64,000 nucleotides of DNA from CAZSDU01 sp963662525 (GCA_963662525.1 OY759717.1:3472001-3536000), one strand, 5' to 3'; shown: positions 50,974 through 61,311, counted from the first letter of the stretch. The notes: generated by a model from the sequence alone, not told the origin. Numbers and translations: made by a program.

Positions 50974-51002
50974 TTGGAATTCAATTATTTTTACTATTTT
51001 TG
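50974..51002 (+). promoter_or_regulatory. Promoter of rpmE2
   Basis: TTG (50974-50976), 18 bases, then TATTTTTG (50995-51002), a perfect Bacteroidota promoter. It starts right after the stop of the preceding reductase gene; the ATG is at 51033. Confidence 0.7.
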
Positions 51003-51032
51003 CAGGCTCAAATAAAAAAAACTTGTTATTGC

Positions 51033-51302
51033 ATGAAAAAAGATATTCATCCGAGGGATTATAGAATGGTTGTGTTTAAAGATATGTCCAACGAATATTC
51101 TTTCCTCTCCAAATCAACTGTGAAAACCAAGGAAACCGTTGTTTGGGAAGACGGTCTTGAATACCCCTTGATTAAACTCGAAATCTCTCACACATCGCAT
51201 CCTTTTTATACAGGTAAAATGAAATTGGTTGATACTGCTGGTCGTGTTGACAAATTCAAAACAAGGTACCAAAAACATATCGACAAGAAAGCTGGGAATT
51301 AA
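51033..51302 (+). CDS. rpmE2: Ribosomal protein L31 type B (zinc-independent)
   Basis: This 89-aa protein has 'MKKDIHPRDYRMVVFKDMSNEYSFLSKSTV' and 'SHPFYTGKMKLVDTAGRVDKF' (about 54-74), the type B L31 pattern. It lacks the four Cys of the zinc-binding A form, so it needs no zinc. It binds the large ribosomal subunit. The ATG at 51033 gives the standard length. It has its own promoter and a strong terminator. Confidence 0.95.
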   Translation: MKKDIHPRDYRMVVFKDMSNEYSFLSKSTVKTKETVVWEDGLEYPLIKLEISHTSHPFYTGKMKLVDTAGRVDKFKTRYQKHIDKKAGN

Positions 51303-51325
51303 TAATTGTCCCTCTGACAATAAAA

Positions 51326-51358
51326 TCTACCCCCGTTTTCTGAAATGGGGGTTTTTTT
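51326..51358 (+). terminator. Intrinsic terminator of rpmE2
   Basis: ACCCCC and GGGGGT form a perfect stem around a 12-base loop, followed by TTTTTTT. It starts 24 bp after the stop codon. Confidence 0.85.
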
Positions 51359-51425
51359 ATATATAGAAATTTATAATTTTGTACTCAGTATTACGTTTGC
51401 TTTTTTATCCTAACACAGGCGCAAC

Positions 51426-52616
51426 ATGAATTATATACTTTTTGATGAAAGTATTGTTCGGACGAATCTGCTGCCCCTTACATTTATGCGGCCGGTTGCT
51501 GACATTCGCATTGGTATTCTGACCATCCGTGAGAAGTGGGAAAAATACCTCAATGCAAAGACTTCGACACTTACAGATCCTTATCTCTCAAAAAAATACC
51601 CTATTTTAAAGGAAAAAGCAAATATCCTGATCAACGGGTCTGTCTGTCCTACTGACGAGATTGTTTTTGTTATAAAAAACTTGAAACCGAATCAGACCGT
51701 CGTTTTTAATGATACCATTATCGCCCTTCACGTAACTGAGGATGAATTGGAAAGCATTGGAGATCCTTCCTCAGAAGGGATTGAGGAAATTGCCGTTACT
51801 GAAGCCCCTTTGAAAATTAATCACACATGGGAAATTTTTTCGAAAAACGGGAATGCACTTGCTGATGATTTTCATCTTCTAACCAAAGGCCGTAAATCAC
51901 AAAGCCTTAGTAAAACAAATCGGGTATTTGGTGAAGAAAACATTTTTATTGAAAAAGGAGCAAAAATAGAGTGTGCTGTCATAAATGCTACAACAGGTCC
52001 GGTATACATTGGCAAGAATGCTGAAATAATGGAAGGTAGTCTGATCAGGGGCCCTTTTGCGTTATGCGATCATGCACAAATTAAAATGGCAGCCAAAATT
52101 TATGGTCCAACAACCATCGGACCCTATTGCCGTGTAGGAGGAGAAGTAAATAATTCTGTTTTATTCGGGTTTTCAAATAAAGCTCATGATGGTTTTCTCG
52201 GCCATTCTGTCATAGCTGAATGGTGTAACATTGGAGCTGACACCAATACATCAAACCTTAAAAATACATATGATACCGTGAGGCTATGGAGCTATGGGAA
52301 GCAGACCTTTATTAATACCCATCTTCAATTCTGCGGATTGATTATGGGAGACCACTCCAAATGTGCTATCAATACAATGTTTAATACCGGCACAGTAGTA
52401 GGTGTTAATGCCAATGTTTTCGGTTCTGGGTTTCAGCGCAATTTTATTCCATCCTTCACCTGGGGAGGTACTTCCGGCCATTCAAATTATACCCTGAAAA
52501 AAGCCATCGAGGTAGCTGAAATCGTATATAAACGCAGACACATATCATTCGATCAGGAGGAAGTAGACCTACTTAGTAGCGTCTATCAACTCACACTGAA
52601 GAATAAACACTTATAG
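51426..52616 (+). CDS. Alternative bacterial GlmU-type protein (sugar nucleotidyltransferase/acetyltransferase)
   Basis: This 396-aa protein has an N-terminal nucleotidyltransferase-like part ('RTNLLPLTFMRPVADIRIGILTIREKWE', 12-39) and a C-terminal left-handed beta helix with hexapeptide repeats ('GPVYIGKNAEIMEGSLIRGPF', 'GPTTIGPYCRVGGEVNNSV', 'MGDHSKCAINTMFNTG'). It matches the Bacteroidota alternative GlmU family proposed to make UDP-GlcNAc. It stands alone after rpmE2 and before lon. A TACGTTTG word at 51392-51399 may be the -7 element. Confidence 0.85.
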   Translation: MNYILFDESIVRTNLLPLTFMRPVADIRIGILTIREKWEKYLNAKTSTLTDPYLSKKYPILKEKANILINGSVCPTDEIVFVIKNLKPNQTVVFNDTIIALHVTEDELESIGDPSSEGIEEIAVTEAPLKINHTWEIFSKNGNALADDFHLLTKGRKSQSLSKTNRVFGEENIFIEKGAKIECAVINATTGPVYIGKNAEIMEGSLIRGPFALCDHAQIKMAAKIYGPTTIGPYCRVGGEVNNSVLFGFSNKAHDGFLGHSVIAEWCNIGADTNTSNLKNTYDTVRLWSYGKQTFINTHLQFCGLIMGDHSKCAINTMFNTGTVVGVNANVFGSGFQRNFIPSFTWGGTSGHSNYTLKKAIEVAEIVYKRRHISFDQEEVDLLSSVYQLTLKNKHL

Positions 52617-52708
52617 TAACGGATTACTGAAATCCTGGCACATTACTTGTCTTATCTGAACCTTTGGATCAACCGATCCGGTTTCCTGACAATTTGACCT
52701 GAACTAAT

Positions 52709-55165
52709 ATGGAGCATACTTTCGAAAATAAATTTTTTGCTTTATCTGATCTAATGGATTCCGATGCTGAGTTTATCCCCCTTTTATCCTCGGAAGATGA
52801 GGAGGCGATGAATTCAGAACAGGTACCTGAAATACTTCCGATATTACCTCTTCGGAATACCGTTCTTTTTCCTGGTGTTGTTATTCCCATTACCGTTGGC
52901 CGTGATAAATCAATTAAACTCATCCGCGATTATTATAAAGGGGATAAGATAATCGGCGTTGTATCCCAGAAAGATCCATCTATTGAAGATCCCGAATTTA
53001 TTGATCTGAATACTGTGGGAACCGTTGCCTATATCATAAAAATTTTACAAATGCCTGACGGCAGTAATACTGCCATAATTCAGGGTAAACGAAGATTTAC
53101 CATCCTTGAACAAGTACAGACGGAACCATATTTTCTGGCCAGCGTTCATGCGTTCGACAACCTGAAGTTGGATGGACCACAAAGCAAAGAATTTAATGCA
53201 CTAATTGCTAGCCTGAAAGACCTTGCTGTTCAAATAGTGAATAAATCGCCAAACATTCCATCAGAAGCAGCTTTTGCAATAAAAAATATTGAGAGCCCTT
53301 CCTTCCTGGTCCATTTTATTTCATCAAACCTTACCATTGATCTATCGGATAAACAGAAATTGCTGGAAATACCTGATGTCGCCGAAAGGGCGCAACTGGT
53401 CCTGACATACCTGACCAAAGAATTACAGATCATTGATCTGAAACAACAAATTCAGAACAAGGTTAAAACCGATCTTGATAAGCAGCAAAGGGATTATTTC
53501 CTGCATCAACAGTTGAAAACCATTCAAGAGGAATTGGGTGGAAGTCCGAATGCTCAGGAAGTAAGTACTTTAAAGGAGCAGGCAAAAACCAAGAAATGGT
53601 CCCAAGAAGTGGCTGAAATATTTGAAAAAGAGAGCAACAAACTTCAGCGAATGCATCCAGCTGCAGCTGAATACTCGATTCAGGTTAATTATCTCGAAAC
53701 CCTTGTTCAGCTTCCCTGGAACGAATTTTCCACTGATAACCTTGACCTGGATCATGCTAAAGTTGTTCTTGATGAAGATCATTACGGGTTGGAAAAAGTG
53801 AAGGAAAGAATCATTGAATACCTTGCTGTTATTGCCTTAAAGCGAGATTTAAAATCACCCATCCTATGTCTGGTTGGCCCACCGGGAGTCGGAAAAACAT
53901 CCCTGGGAAAATCAATTGCACGTGCTTTGGAAAGGAAATATACCAGAATGTCTCTTGGCGGTTTAAGAGATGAATCTGAACTAAGAGGACACCGGAAAAC
54001 CTATATTGGTGCCATGCCTGGCAGAATAATACAAAGTCTGAAAAAAGTTAAAACATCAAACCCCGTATTTGTTCTAGATGAAATTGATAAAGTTGCAGGA
54101 ATGAATATAAATGGGGATCCTCAGGCTGCTTTACTTGAGGTTCTAGATCCGGAACAGAACAATGCATTTTATGACAATTTCCTTGAAATGGACTTTGATC
54201 TTTCACGGATCATGTTCATTGCCACCGCAAATACACTGAGTACAATTCATCCGGCATTACGTGACCGAATGGAAATTATTGATATACCAGGGTATTTATT
54301 GGAAGAAAAATTAGAAATTGCCAAACGACACCTTATTCCAAAGCAGATCAGAGAACATGGTTTAAAGAAAAGCCAGGTCGTATTCAAGCAGGAAATAGTT
54401 CAGAAAATTATCGAGGATTATACAAGAGAATCCGGTGTCAGAGGATTAGAAAAATCCATTGCAAAAATTTTACGCTATAAGGCTAAGTCCATTGTGATTC
54501 ATGAAAAATTTAACCGGACACTGGCCTTTACGGATATTTCAAAAGTGATGGGTATCCCGTTTTTCCAGGCTGAGAAATTCATCAATAATGAGATTGCTGG
54601 TGTTGTGACCGGATTGGCGTGGACCTCAGTAGGAGGAGAGATATTGTTTGTTGAAGTAAGCCTGAGTAAGGGAAAAGGTGAACTTGCTCTCACTGGCAAC
54701 CTGGGCGATGTCATGAAAGAATCAGCAACCATCGCATTGGCATACCTGAAAGCACATGCTTCCTTTTTTCAGATTGATCCGGATGTGTTTGGGAAATGGA
54801 ATATTCATATTCACATCCCTGAGGGGGCAACTCCAAAAGATGGTCCTTCTGCGGGCATTACTATATTTACTGCACTTGCTTCTGCTTTTACCCAGAGAAA
54901 AGTTCCAATTCGCATGGCTATGACAGGGGAAATTACCCTGCGTGGTAAGGTGCTGCCTGTCGGAGGGATAAAAGAAAAGATCCTTGCAGCAAAAAGAGCT
55001 GATATTTCAACCATTGTCCTTTCCAAAGAAAATAAGAAAGACATAGAGGATATTAAAGCAGATTATATCAAAGGTTTGAATTTTCAGTATATTGAGGAGC
55101 TAAAAGAGATCAATGAATATGCCCTTCTCCGGGAACAGGTAATGAATCCTTTATTGATCGTTTAA
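52709..55165 (+). CDS. lon: ATP-dependent protease Lon
   Basis: This 818-aa protein has an N-terminal LON substrate domain ('LPILPLRNTVLFPGVVIPITVGR', about 45-67). The AAA+ module has Walker A 'GPPGVGKTSLGKS' (about 390) and Walker B 'VFVLDEIDKV' (about 454). The C-terminal Ser-Lys protease has Ser in 'PKDGPSAGITIF' (about 713) and Lys in 'VGGIKEKILAAKRA' (about 755). It degrades damaged and regulatory proteins in the cytoplasm. Length is typical. Its 3' end overlaps the convergent M1 peptidase gene by 15 bp. Confidence 0.97.
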   Translation: MEHTFENKFFALSDLMDSDAEFIPLLSSEDEEAMNSEQVPEILPILPLRNTVLFPGVVIPITVGRDKSIKLIRDYYKGDKIIGVVSQKDPSIEDPEFIDLNTVGTVAYIIKILQMPDGSNTAIIQGKRRFTILEQVQTEPYFLASVHAFDNLKLDGPQSKEFNALIASLKDLAVQIVNKSPNIPSEAAFAIKNIESPSFLVHFISSNLTIDLSDKQKLLEIPDVAERAQLVLTYLTKELQIIDLKQQIQNKVKTDLDKQQRDYFLHQQLKTIQEELGGSPNAQEVSTLKEQAKTKKWSQEVAEIFEKESNKLQRMHPAAAEYSIQVNYLETLVQLPWNEFSTDNLDLDHAKVVLDEDHYGLEKVKERIIEYLAVIALKRDLKSPILCLVGPPGVGKTSLGKSIARALERKYTRMSLGGLRDESELRGHRKTYIGAMPGRIIQSLKKVKTSNPVFVLDEIDKVAGMNINGDPQAALLEVLDPEQNNAFYDNFLEMDFDLSRIMFIATANTLSTIHPALRDRMEIIDIPGYLLEEKLEIAKRHLIPKQIREHGLKKSQVVFKQEIVQKIIEDYTRESGVRGLEKSIAKILRYKAKSIVIHEKFNRTLAFTDISKVMGIPFFQAEKFINNEIAGVVTGLAWTSVGGEILFVEVSLSKGKGELALTGNLGDVMKESATIALAYLKAHASFFQIDPDVFGKWNIHIHIPEGATPKDGPSAGITIFTALASAFTQRKVPIRMAMTGEITLRGKVLPVGGIKEKILAAKRADISTIVLSKENKKDIEDIKADYIKGLNFQYIEELKEINEYALLREQVMNPLLIV

Positions 55166-56821
55166 CCTAAGCGTTCTTGATTGTTTTAATAAGATCTTAT
55201 CCAGTGGATCAAAACTCAGGGATATGGGTTGCCTTGAAAAACGAAACACATATTCCTGAACACGCTTTTCATTCGTGATGGGGAATAAACTATCGGCGGA
55301 ATTTTCGAATTGTATTGATATTTCCACTGGCATTCTGAATATTCCTGCCTTTTTCTGAGTCTGCTTGACAGATAATTTAATTTCCCATCCTTTCTTTTTG
55401 GTGTTAATGATCCGGTAACTATTCTCGTAAATGGGATGATTAGGAGCAAATATCCACTCTTTGAAATACCAGCTGAGGTCTTCTCCAGCGATGAGGTTTG
55501 CAGTATTGATGAAATCCTGCGTTGTAGCATTGTCATACATTAGCCGGACATCCGTTGCATAATGAAAAAGGATTTTAAAAAAAACAGAATCACCAACTAT
55601 TTCACGTAACTGATGAAGCACACAGGCCCCTTTATTGTATGATATGGATACGTTATAAAGCTCATCAGGAGAAGGACTCTGTTTATCCCATTTCGGATTG
55701 TAAACCGACCATCCGGGATTATCTTCAAGGTATTCACCGGCCAGGGTGCGGAGGTGATTTTTAAATACCCCGCTTCCTTTCGAATGTTCTATCCAGAGGG
55801 CAGTGGCATAAGTGGCAAACGATTCATTGAGCCATACTTCTGCCCAGGTTTTACAGGTAATCAGATCGCCAAACCACTGATGGGAGAATTCATGCGCAAT
55901 CAACTCCTGGTTGCTCAGCCCCCCTTGCATCAGATTGATCATGCTTTGGTTTTCCATTCCTCCCCAGGGAAATGCACCATTCAGGGTCGCAAAACCTATT
56001 TTTTCAAAAGGGTATCTGCCGAACTTTTCAGAGTAAAAATCAGTTAATGGATGTATGATCTTATTAAATAAATTGAGGTTTTCCCCTGAATTGAAAAATA
56101 TTTGTATGGGTACACTATCTCCTGAATAAGATGCTGGATGATAATATGAATGTTCAATTGAGAAATTTACTTTTGATGTTAAAGTAATTAAATAAGTTGA
56201 AATTGGTAAATTACTCTCCCAGTGATAAAACAAAGTATCAGCGATAAATGAAGAGCTGATAAGCATTCCATTAGAACCTAACCGGACTCCTGAAGGAACT
56301 TTTGCAACCAAACTCCAGCTTGCTTTATCTGAGGGCCGGTCCATGCAAGGAAACCATCTCCGGGCTCCTTCTGGAGGACAATCAGTGAAAACAAAGCCAT
56401 CGGTGGCGTAAAATGCTTTATCTTGGACATCTCTATGCTGATAATAGATCTGTATTTGGATATGTTCACCTTTATTATAATCTTGGTCAAGTTGAATGGT
56501 AAGTGTGTCATTTAAATGGGTGTAGCTCACACCAGCCATGCCAACAGAATCAATCACCAGGGAGGTATTTACTGCATTCAGCTTGACCCTATTTAATATG
56601 GAACCACTTTTAATGGTAAGGATTTCACTCGCTCTGAAATTTTTGGGAAAAGGAGCTTTATAACAATGGTAAAGGTCAATTTCAAGAGAGTAGCGCTGAA
56701 CATTAAATAATGAATGATCATCAGAAGCAGAAAATTCTGCCTGGGCATAACCGAGTTGGCTTATACAGAGTAACAGCAAGCCTGAAATTAACTGCCGACA
56801 GGCTGAATGATGGAATTTCAT
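55151..56821 (-). CDS. M1-family zinc aminopeptidase-like protein without sorting tail
   Basis: This 556-aa protein has a signal peptide (1-26, 'LISGLLLLCISQLGYAQ'), the exopeptidase motif 'GGMENQSMINL' (about 282) and zinc site HEFSHQWFG with Glu in 'VWLNESFATY' (about 301-330), as in M1 peptidases. It ends right after the catalytic and beta domains and lacks the T9SS tail of its neighbour, so it is probably periplasmic. It starts 5 bp after the stop of a second M1 gene, with which it shares most of its order; the two look like a tandem duplication. Confidence 0.9.
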   Translation of the reverse strand: MKFHHSACRQLISGLLLLCISQLGYAQAEFSASDDHSLFNVQRYSLEIDLYHCYKAPFPKNFRASEILTIKSGSILNRVKLNAVNTSLVIDSVGMAGVSYTHLNDTLTIQLDQDYNKGEHIQIQIYYQHRDVQDKAFYATDGFVFTDCPPEGARRWFPCMDRPSDKASWSLVAKVPSGVRLGSNGMLISSSFIADTLFYHWESNLPISTYLITLTSKVNFSIEHSYYHPASYSGDSVPIQIFFNSGENLNLFNKIIHPLTDFYSEKFGRYPFEKIGFATLNGAFPWGGMENQSMINLMQGGLSNQELIAHEFSHQWFGDLITCKTWAEVWLNESFATYATALWIEHSKGSGVFKNHLRTLAGEYLEDNPGWSVYNPKWDKQSPSPDELYNVSISYNKGACVLHQLREIVGDSVFFKILFHYATDVRLMYDNATTQDFINTANLIAGEDLSWYFKEWIFAPNHPIYENSYRIINTKKKGWEIKLSVKQTQKKAGIFRMPVEISIQFENSADSLFPITNEKRVQEYVFRFSRQPISLSFDPLDKILLKQSRTLRLNDQ

Positions 56822-56826
56822 ACCAC

Positions 56827-58824
56827 CTAATGGGAAATAACCATTTTCCGGATATAAGTATTCCCTTCAATTATTACCTGGTAGTAGTATAATCCAGGAG
56901 GGAAAGTGGTACAATCCAAATCTAGATTATAAATGCCGGCTTCCCTGAACGCATTCAAGGGTGTATATATCACTTTGCCGTCAATATTTATAATCTCAAT
57001 TTTAACCTTTGAAGGTTTGTTTAAGGTATATGATATTTGTGTTTTTGTATCAACAGGGTTTGGATAGTTCTGGGAAATATATTCCGACTGAGGTCCCATC
57101 CCATAAACTCCAACAATGGTATTTGCTGTTTTTAATACAATGCCTTTATTTGGATCAAAGAATACAAGAACAGGCTGTTTGTTGAAAATCCAGGTGAATT
57201 GCTGAAAATTAACGTCATTCATCACCCTGAATGTAGTATCGCTTAGGTCGTTAAACTTGATTTTTATTTCCACCGGCATTTTAAAAAATGAGGGACTTGT
57301 TTGTGTTTGTTCAATGAAAAAATTGATTTGCCATTGGCTATTTCCAAGATCATTGATATTATAGGAATTATGATAAGCAGGATGATTAGGTTCGTAAATC
57401 CATTCATTGAAGAACCATTCGTAATCATCATTTGTCACTTCATTAACTTTCGTCAGAAAATCATTGATAGTTGCGGATTGATATTTCAGTTCAGGATCTG
57501 AACAATAAGCGTGAAGGGAAGCAAAGAACAATGAATCGCCCAGAACGTAACGAAGCTGATGAAGAACACAGGCTCCCTTTTCATAGGTAATCTGATAATT
57601 AAAAAGAATATTCGCATCAGGGGTGTTTGTTGCCCATGATGGTACCGAAATTGCCCATCCGGGATTATAAGATAAATAATCTGATGCGTAAGCGTTAATG
57701 GTGGCTTTATAGGAGGAATAGCCTCCATAACTTTCATACCAGAAAGCCTCGCTCCAGGTCGCAAATCCTTCATTCAGCCATATATCGGCCCAGGTTGCAC
57801 AGGTTATCATATCTCCAAACCATTGATGGGCGTATTCATGAGCGACTAATCCTTCCTGCCATCCGTTCGGACGGAGACTTGTTAAGGTCTGGTTCTCCAT
57901 GCCTCCCCATCCAAATTGGCTGTTCAGCGTTGCAAAACCATTTTTCTGAAATGGATGCTCGCAGTATTTTTCTGAAAACCAGTTTGTTATGGGTGTCATC
58001 ATGTTTTCAATCGCACCCGGATTTTCACCAGGGTTAAAGTAAAAACGGATAGGAATACTATCATCTGGATTATTCAGCTTATGCCAGTATACAATATCTA
58101 AATTATAGTTAACTCTTGATGTTATAACCATGAGATAGGTAGCAATATTTTCATTGCTAACCCAATGATAAATCAGCGTATCTCCGTTTCCTGACAGGAT
58201 GGAATCGGCTAAAATACCATTGGATCCAAGTTTAACGCTGGAAGGCACTTTTGCAAATAATTCCATGGTGGCTTTATCGGAGGGCTTGTCCCAGCATGGA
58301 AACCATTTTCGCGCTCCTTCAGGCTCAGAATCTGTGAAAACGAATCCTCCGTTCGTATAGAAGGCATTGTCGTTAACATTTTTATGGGTATAACAAATTT
58401 TAACCGACACGATTTCTCCCGGATTGTAAGAACGGTCGAGGATAATCGTAAGCAAGTTTCCGGTATGGGTAAAGGAAACCCCGGCCATCCTGACCGAATC
58501 AATAGTCAATGAGGTATTGACCGCATCAAGATGGATGGAACTGAGCACAGAATCAACGCTGAAGGTAATAATGTTGGTTCCCTTAAAATCATTAGGAAAA
58601 GACCCTAAATAGCAGGCGTATAAATCCAGGGTTAATGAATAATGAAGTACATTATAACTATGTGGTGCAACACTTTCCTGCCAGCCAGGTTTGTCAGGCA
58701 AAAAAGCAGTCATGGATTTACGCTGGGAACACTCTTTTGATCCGTAATCTGAAAGTTCAGATTGAGCAAAACCGATAGAAATTCCTGAGATAAAAACTAA
58801 AAACGCGAGTGCATGGGTCTTCAT
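56827..58824 (-). CDS. M1-family zinc peptidase with T9SS C-terminal sorting domain
   Basis: This 665-aa protein has a signal peptide (1-20), 'GWGGMENQTLTSL' (about 302), and zinc motif HEYAHQWFG plus 'IWLNEGFATWSEAFW' (about 323-352). The last 80 residues ('YISQNYPNPVDTKTQISYTL' to 'GNTYIRKMVIS') are a type A T9SS sorting domain, so the enzyme is exported across the outer membrane and attached or released. It is the first gene of the M1 pair. A TACTTTTG word (58844-58851, minus strand) may be the -7 element. Confidence 0.93.
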   Translation of the reverse strand: MKTHALAFLVFISGISIGFAQSELSDYGSKECSQRKSMTAFLPDKPGWQESVAPHSYNVLHYSLTLDLYACYLGSFPNDFKGTNIITFSVDSVLSSIHLDAVNTSLTIDSVRMAGVSFTHTGNLLTIILDRSYNPGEIVSVKICYTHKNVNDNAFYTNGGFVFTDSEPEGARKWFPCWDKPSDKATMELFAKVPSSVKLGSNGILADSILSGNGDTLIYHWVSNENIATYLMVITSRVNYNLDIVYWHKLNNPDDSIPIRFYFNPGENPGAIENMMTPITNWFSEKYCEHPFQKNGFATLNSQFGWGGMENQTLTSLRPNGWQEGLVAHEYAHQWFGDMITCATWADIWLNEGFATWSEAFWYESYGGYSSYKATINAYASDYLSYNPGWAISVPSWATNTPDANILFNYQITYEKGACVLHQLRYVLGDSLFFASLHAYCSDPELKYQSATINDFLTKVNEVTNDDYEWFFNEWIYEPNHPAYHNSYNINDLGNSQWQINFFIEQTQTSPSFFKMPVEIKIKFNDLSDTTFRVMNDVNFQQFTWIFNKQPVLVFFDPNKGIVLKTANTIVGVYGMGPQSEYISQNYPNPVDTKTQISYTLNKPSKVKIEIINIDGKVIYTPLNAFREAGIYNLDLDCTTFPPGLYYYQVIIEGNTYIRKMVISH

Positions 58825-58920
58825 ATTGTGATCATTTTCTCTGCAAAAGTAGGAAAAATCTGTTAGGGTAGTTCCCTGTATCTTCCAGATGTTGTAAAAA
58901 CTGGTATTTTTGTAATACCT

Positions 58921-60549
58921 ATGCGGATGAATTTCTTATTTATTTTTTTCCTTTTTCTCTGTTTTACCTCATGTAGAACTGACTCCGAAAATGAGTTAAA
59001 AACCGTTTTCAGGTATAATGAACCTGCAAATATAACTACTCTTGATCCCGCCTTTGCCAGAGACCAATCAACCATATGGGCTACCAATCAGTTGTTCAAT
59101 GGCTTGGTTCAATTAAACGACCACTTGGAGGTACTTCCATGTATCGCAAAATCATGGATTATTTCTGAGGATGGCTTGCTTTATAAATTTTTCCTCCGTA
59201 CTGATGTATTTTTCCATGATAGTCCCTGTTTTAAAAATGGAAAAGGCAGGAATGTCAAGGCTTCTGATTTCAAATACAGCTTTGATCGTATTTTAGATGA
59301 AAAGACGGCTTCTCCCGGCTTATGGATATTTAGCAACGTTGATGATAAAAGAAAGGAAGATGCTTTTGATGTTATTAATGATTCCATATTTACCATCCGG
59401 TTGAAAGAAGCATTTCCGCCTTTTCTGGGGCTTCTGACAATGCAATATTGCTCGGTGATCCCGCAGGAAGCCGTATTATATTTCGGATCAGATTTCAGAT
59501 GTAACCCCGTCGGAACCGGCCCATTTGCCTTCAAGATGTGGAAAGAAGGTGTTAAACTGATCCTGTTGAAAAATAGTAAATATTTTGAATCTGAAGAAGG
59601 AGTTAAACTCCCATACCTTGATGCCGTATCCATATCTTTTGTTGCTGATAAACAATCGGCTTTTCTCGAGTTTAGCAAGGGAAAACTCGATTTTATGTCA
59701 GGGATTGATCCAACATATAAAGATGAATTACTTACAAAACAAGGTAAGTTAAAGGTGAAATACTCTTCCCAGATGCATTTGATTTCTCAACCATACCTGA
59801 ACACTGAATACCTTGGTTTTATGATGGACACCTTGAATCCCATGATGAAAACCAGTCCCTTGAAAATGAAAAAAATTCGTCAGGCAATTAATCTTTCATT
59901 TGACCGCTCAAAGATGATACGCTATCTCAGAAATGGAATCGGAACTCCTGGCGTTAACGGAATTATTCCAGAGGGACTGCCTTCATTTGATTCAGGCAGG
60001 GTATTTTATTCATACAATCCTCAGCAAGCACTTCGTTTATTGGAAGAAGCGGGTTTCCCTCATGGCAGAGGACTGACACCCATTTCGCTTACTTCTACTC
60101 CTGATTATCTTGATATTTGCAAATATATCCAGTCCCAGGCGGGTGATCTTGGAATAGAAATAAATATTGAAGTCAGTCCTGCTGCTGCAGTGAAAGAAAT
60201 GAAAGCACAGGCAAAACTACCTTTTTTTAGGGCGTCATGGATAGCTGATTACCCTGATGCAGAGAATTATTTATCGATGTTCTATAGCAAAAACTTCTGT
60301 CCCAAGGGGCCAAATTATACCCGTTTTTCTGATTTAAAATATGATGAGCTTTTTCAGCGATCCTTATCAACCCTTGATGATTCTCTGAGGCTATACTTAT
60401 ACCGCGAAATGGAAAAGATACTTATGGAAAAATCTCCTGTTGTCGTTCTATATTATGACAGGGTGTTGAGATTTGTTAGGAATAATATTGATGGAATCGG
60501 CAGTAATCCTATGAACCTGCTGACCCTAAAACGGGTAAGAAAATTATAG
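58921..60549 (+). CDS. Oligopeptide-type ABC substrate-binding lipoprotein (SBP family 5)
   Basis: This 542-aa protein has a lipoprotein signal ('FLFIFFLFLCFTSCRTD', lipobox Cys about 19). It then shows 'EPANITTLDPAFARDQSTIWATNQLFNGLVQ' (about 37-67) and 'VKASDFKYSFDRILDEKTASPG' (about 114-135), the pattern of family 5 binding proteins for peptides or nickel. No permease genes are adjacent, so it must pair with transporters elsewhere. ATGs at 58921 and 58927 are both possible; TATTTTTG (58905-58912) upstream would give a very short leader. It overlaps the convergent MBL-fold gene by 6 bp. Confidence 0.88.
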   Translation: MRMNFLFIFFLFLCFTSCRTDSENELKTVFRYNEPANITTLDPAFARDQSTIWATNQLFNGLVQLNDHLEVLPCIAKSWIISEDGLLYKFFLRTDVFFHDSPCFKNGKGRNVKASDFKYSFDRILDEKTASPGLWIFSNVDDKRKEDAFDVINDSIFTIRLKEAFPPFLGLLTMQYCSVIPQEAVLYFGSDFRCNPVGTGPFAFKMWKEGVKLILLKNSKYFESEEGVKLPYLDAVSISFVADKQSAFLEFSKGKLDFMSGIDPTYKDELLTKQGKLKVKYSSQMHLISQPYLNTEYLGFMMDTLNPMMKTSPLKMKKIRQAINLSFDRSKMIRYLRNGIGTPGVNGIIPEGLPSFDSGRVFYSYNPQQALRLLEEAGFPHGRGLTPISLTSTPDYLDICKYIQSQAGDLGIEINIEVSPAAAVKEMKAQAKLPFFRASWIADYPDAENYLSMFYSKNFCPKGPNYTRFSDLKYDELFQRSLSTLDDSLRLYLYREMEKILMEKSPVVVLYYDRVLRFVRNNIDGIGSNPMNLLTLKRVRKL

Positions 60550-61311
60550 GTTGATTTTCAGTCCATCATAAGCCAACTGAATGTTTTCAGGCAAACCTGA
60601 ATTTACCTCTTCGGATTTTCCCATTTGGTGACTGATATGGGTGATATAACCCCGATCAGGGTTAATTTCTTGCATAATGGTGATAGCTTGATCTAAATTG
60701 AAATGAGAATAATGCTTTTCTTTTCTCAATGCATTTAAAACTAAAACTTTTGTTCCTAACATCTTTCTTTTCTCTTTTTCAGGGATCATCACGGCATCAG
60801 TAAGGTAGGTGAAGTCATTAATTCTGAAGCCATAAACAAATTGGTTACCATTGTAATGAAGCGCTTTAATGGGTATAATCTCTATATCCTGAATGGTGAA
60901 TTTTTTATTTCCAAATAAGATGAGGTTGATTTCCGGTACACCGGGGTATGGGTACTCTTCAAAAGCATAGGAAAATTCATGCTTTATAATTCTATACGAT
61001 TGCTTGCTAACATAAACATCTGAAGGTCTCTTTAAAACATAGTTGAATGCCCGCATATCATCCAGCCCTCCGATATGGTCTTTGTGTCCATGGGTAACCA
61101 GTATTGCATCAACGGAATGTATCTTTTCTCTCAGCATCTGCTGCCTGAAATCCGGTCCGCAATCAACTACGAATTTTTTTTTCTGAATATCTATTAATAT
61201 GGATGATCTGAGCCTTGTATCCTTTGCATCTAAAGATGAACACACGGCACAATCGCAGGCAATTACAGGTACTCCTTGTGAAGTTCCGGTGCCAAGAAAA
61301 GTAATTTCCAT
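60544..61311 (-). CDS. MBL-fold metallohydrolase (PhnP-like)
   Basis: This 255-aa protein has 'FLGTGTSQGVPVIACDCAVCSS' (about 5-26), Asp in 'VVDCGPDFRQQML' and the metal motif 'VTHGHKDHIGGLDDMR' (about 74-89), with later His residues in 'HYSHFNLDQA' and 'YITHISHQMG'. The N-terminal Cys-rich loop and His pattern match PhnP-like hydrolases that cleave phosphodiester or cyclic phosphate bonds. No phosphonate genes are nearby, so the substrate is open. The gene is convergent with the binding-protein gene. Confidence 0.88.
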   Translation of the reverse strand: MEITFLGTGTSQGVPVIACDCAVCSSLDAKDTRLRSSILIDIQKKKFVVDCGPDFRQQMLREKIHSVDAILVTHGHKDHIGGLDDMRAFNYVLKRPSDVYVSKQSYRIIKHEFSYAFEEYPYPGVPEINLILFGNKKFTIQDIEIIPIKALHYNGNQFVYGFRINDFTYLTDAVMIPEKEKRKMLGTKVLVLNALRKEKHYSHFNLDQAITIMQEINPDRGYITHISHQMGKSEEVNSGLPENIQLAYDGLKINL

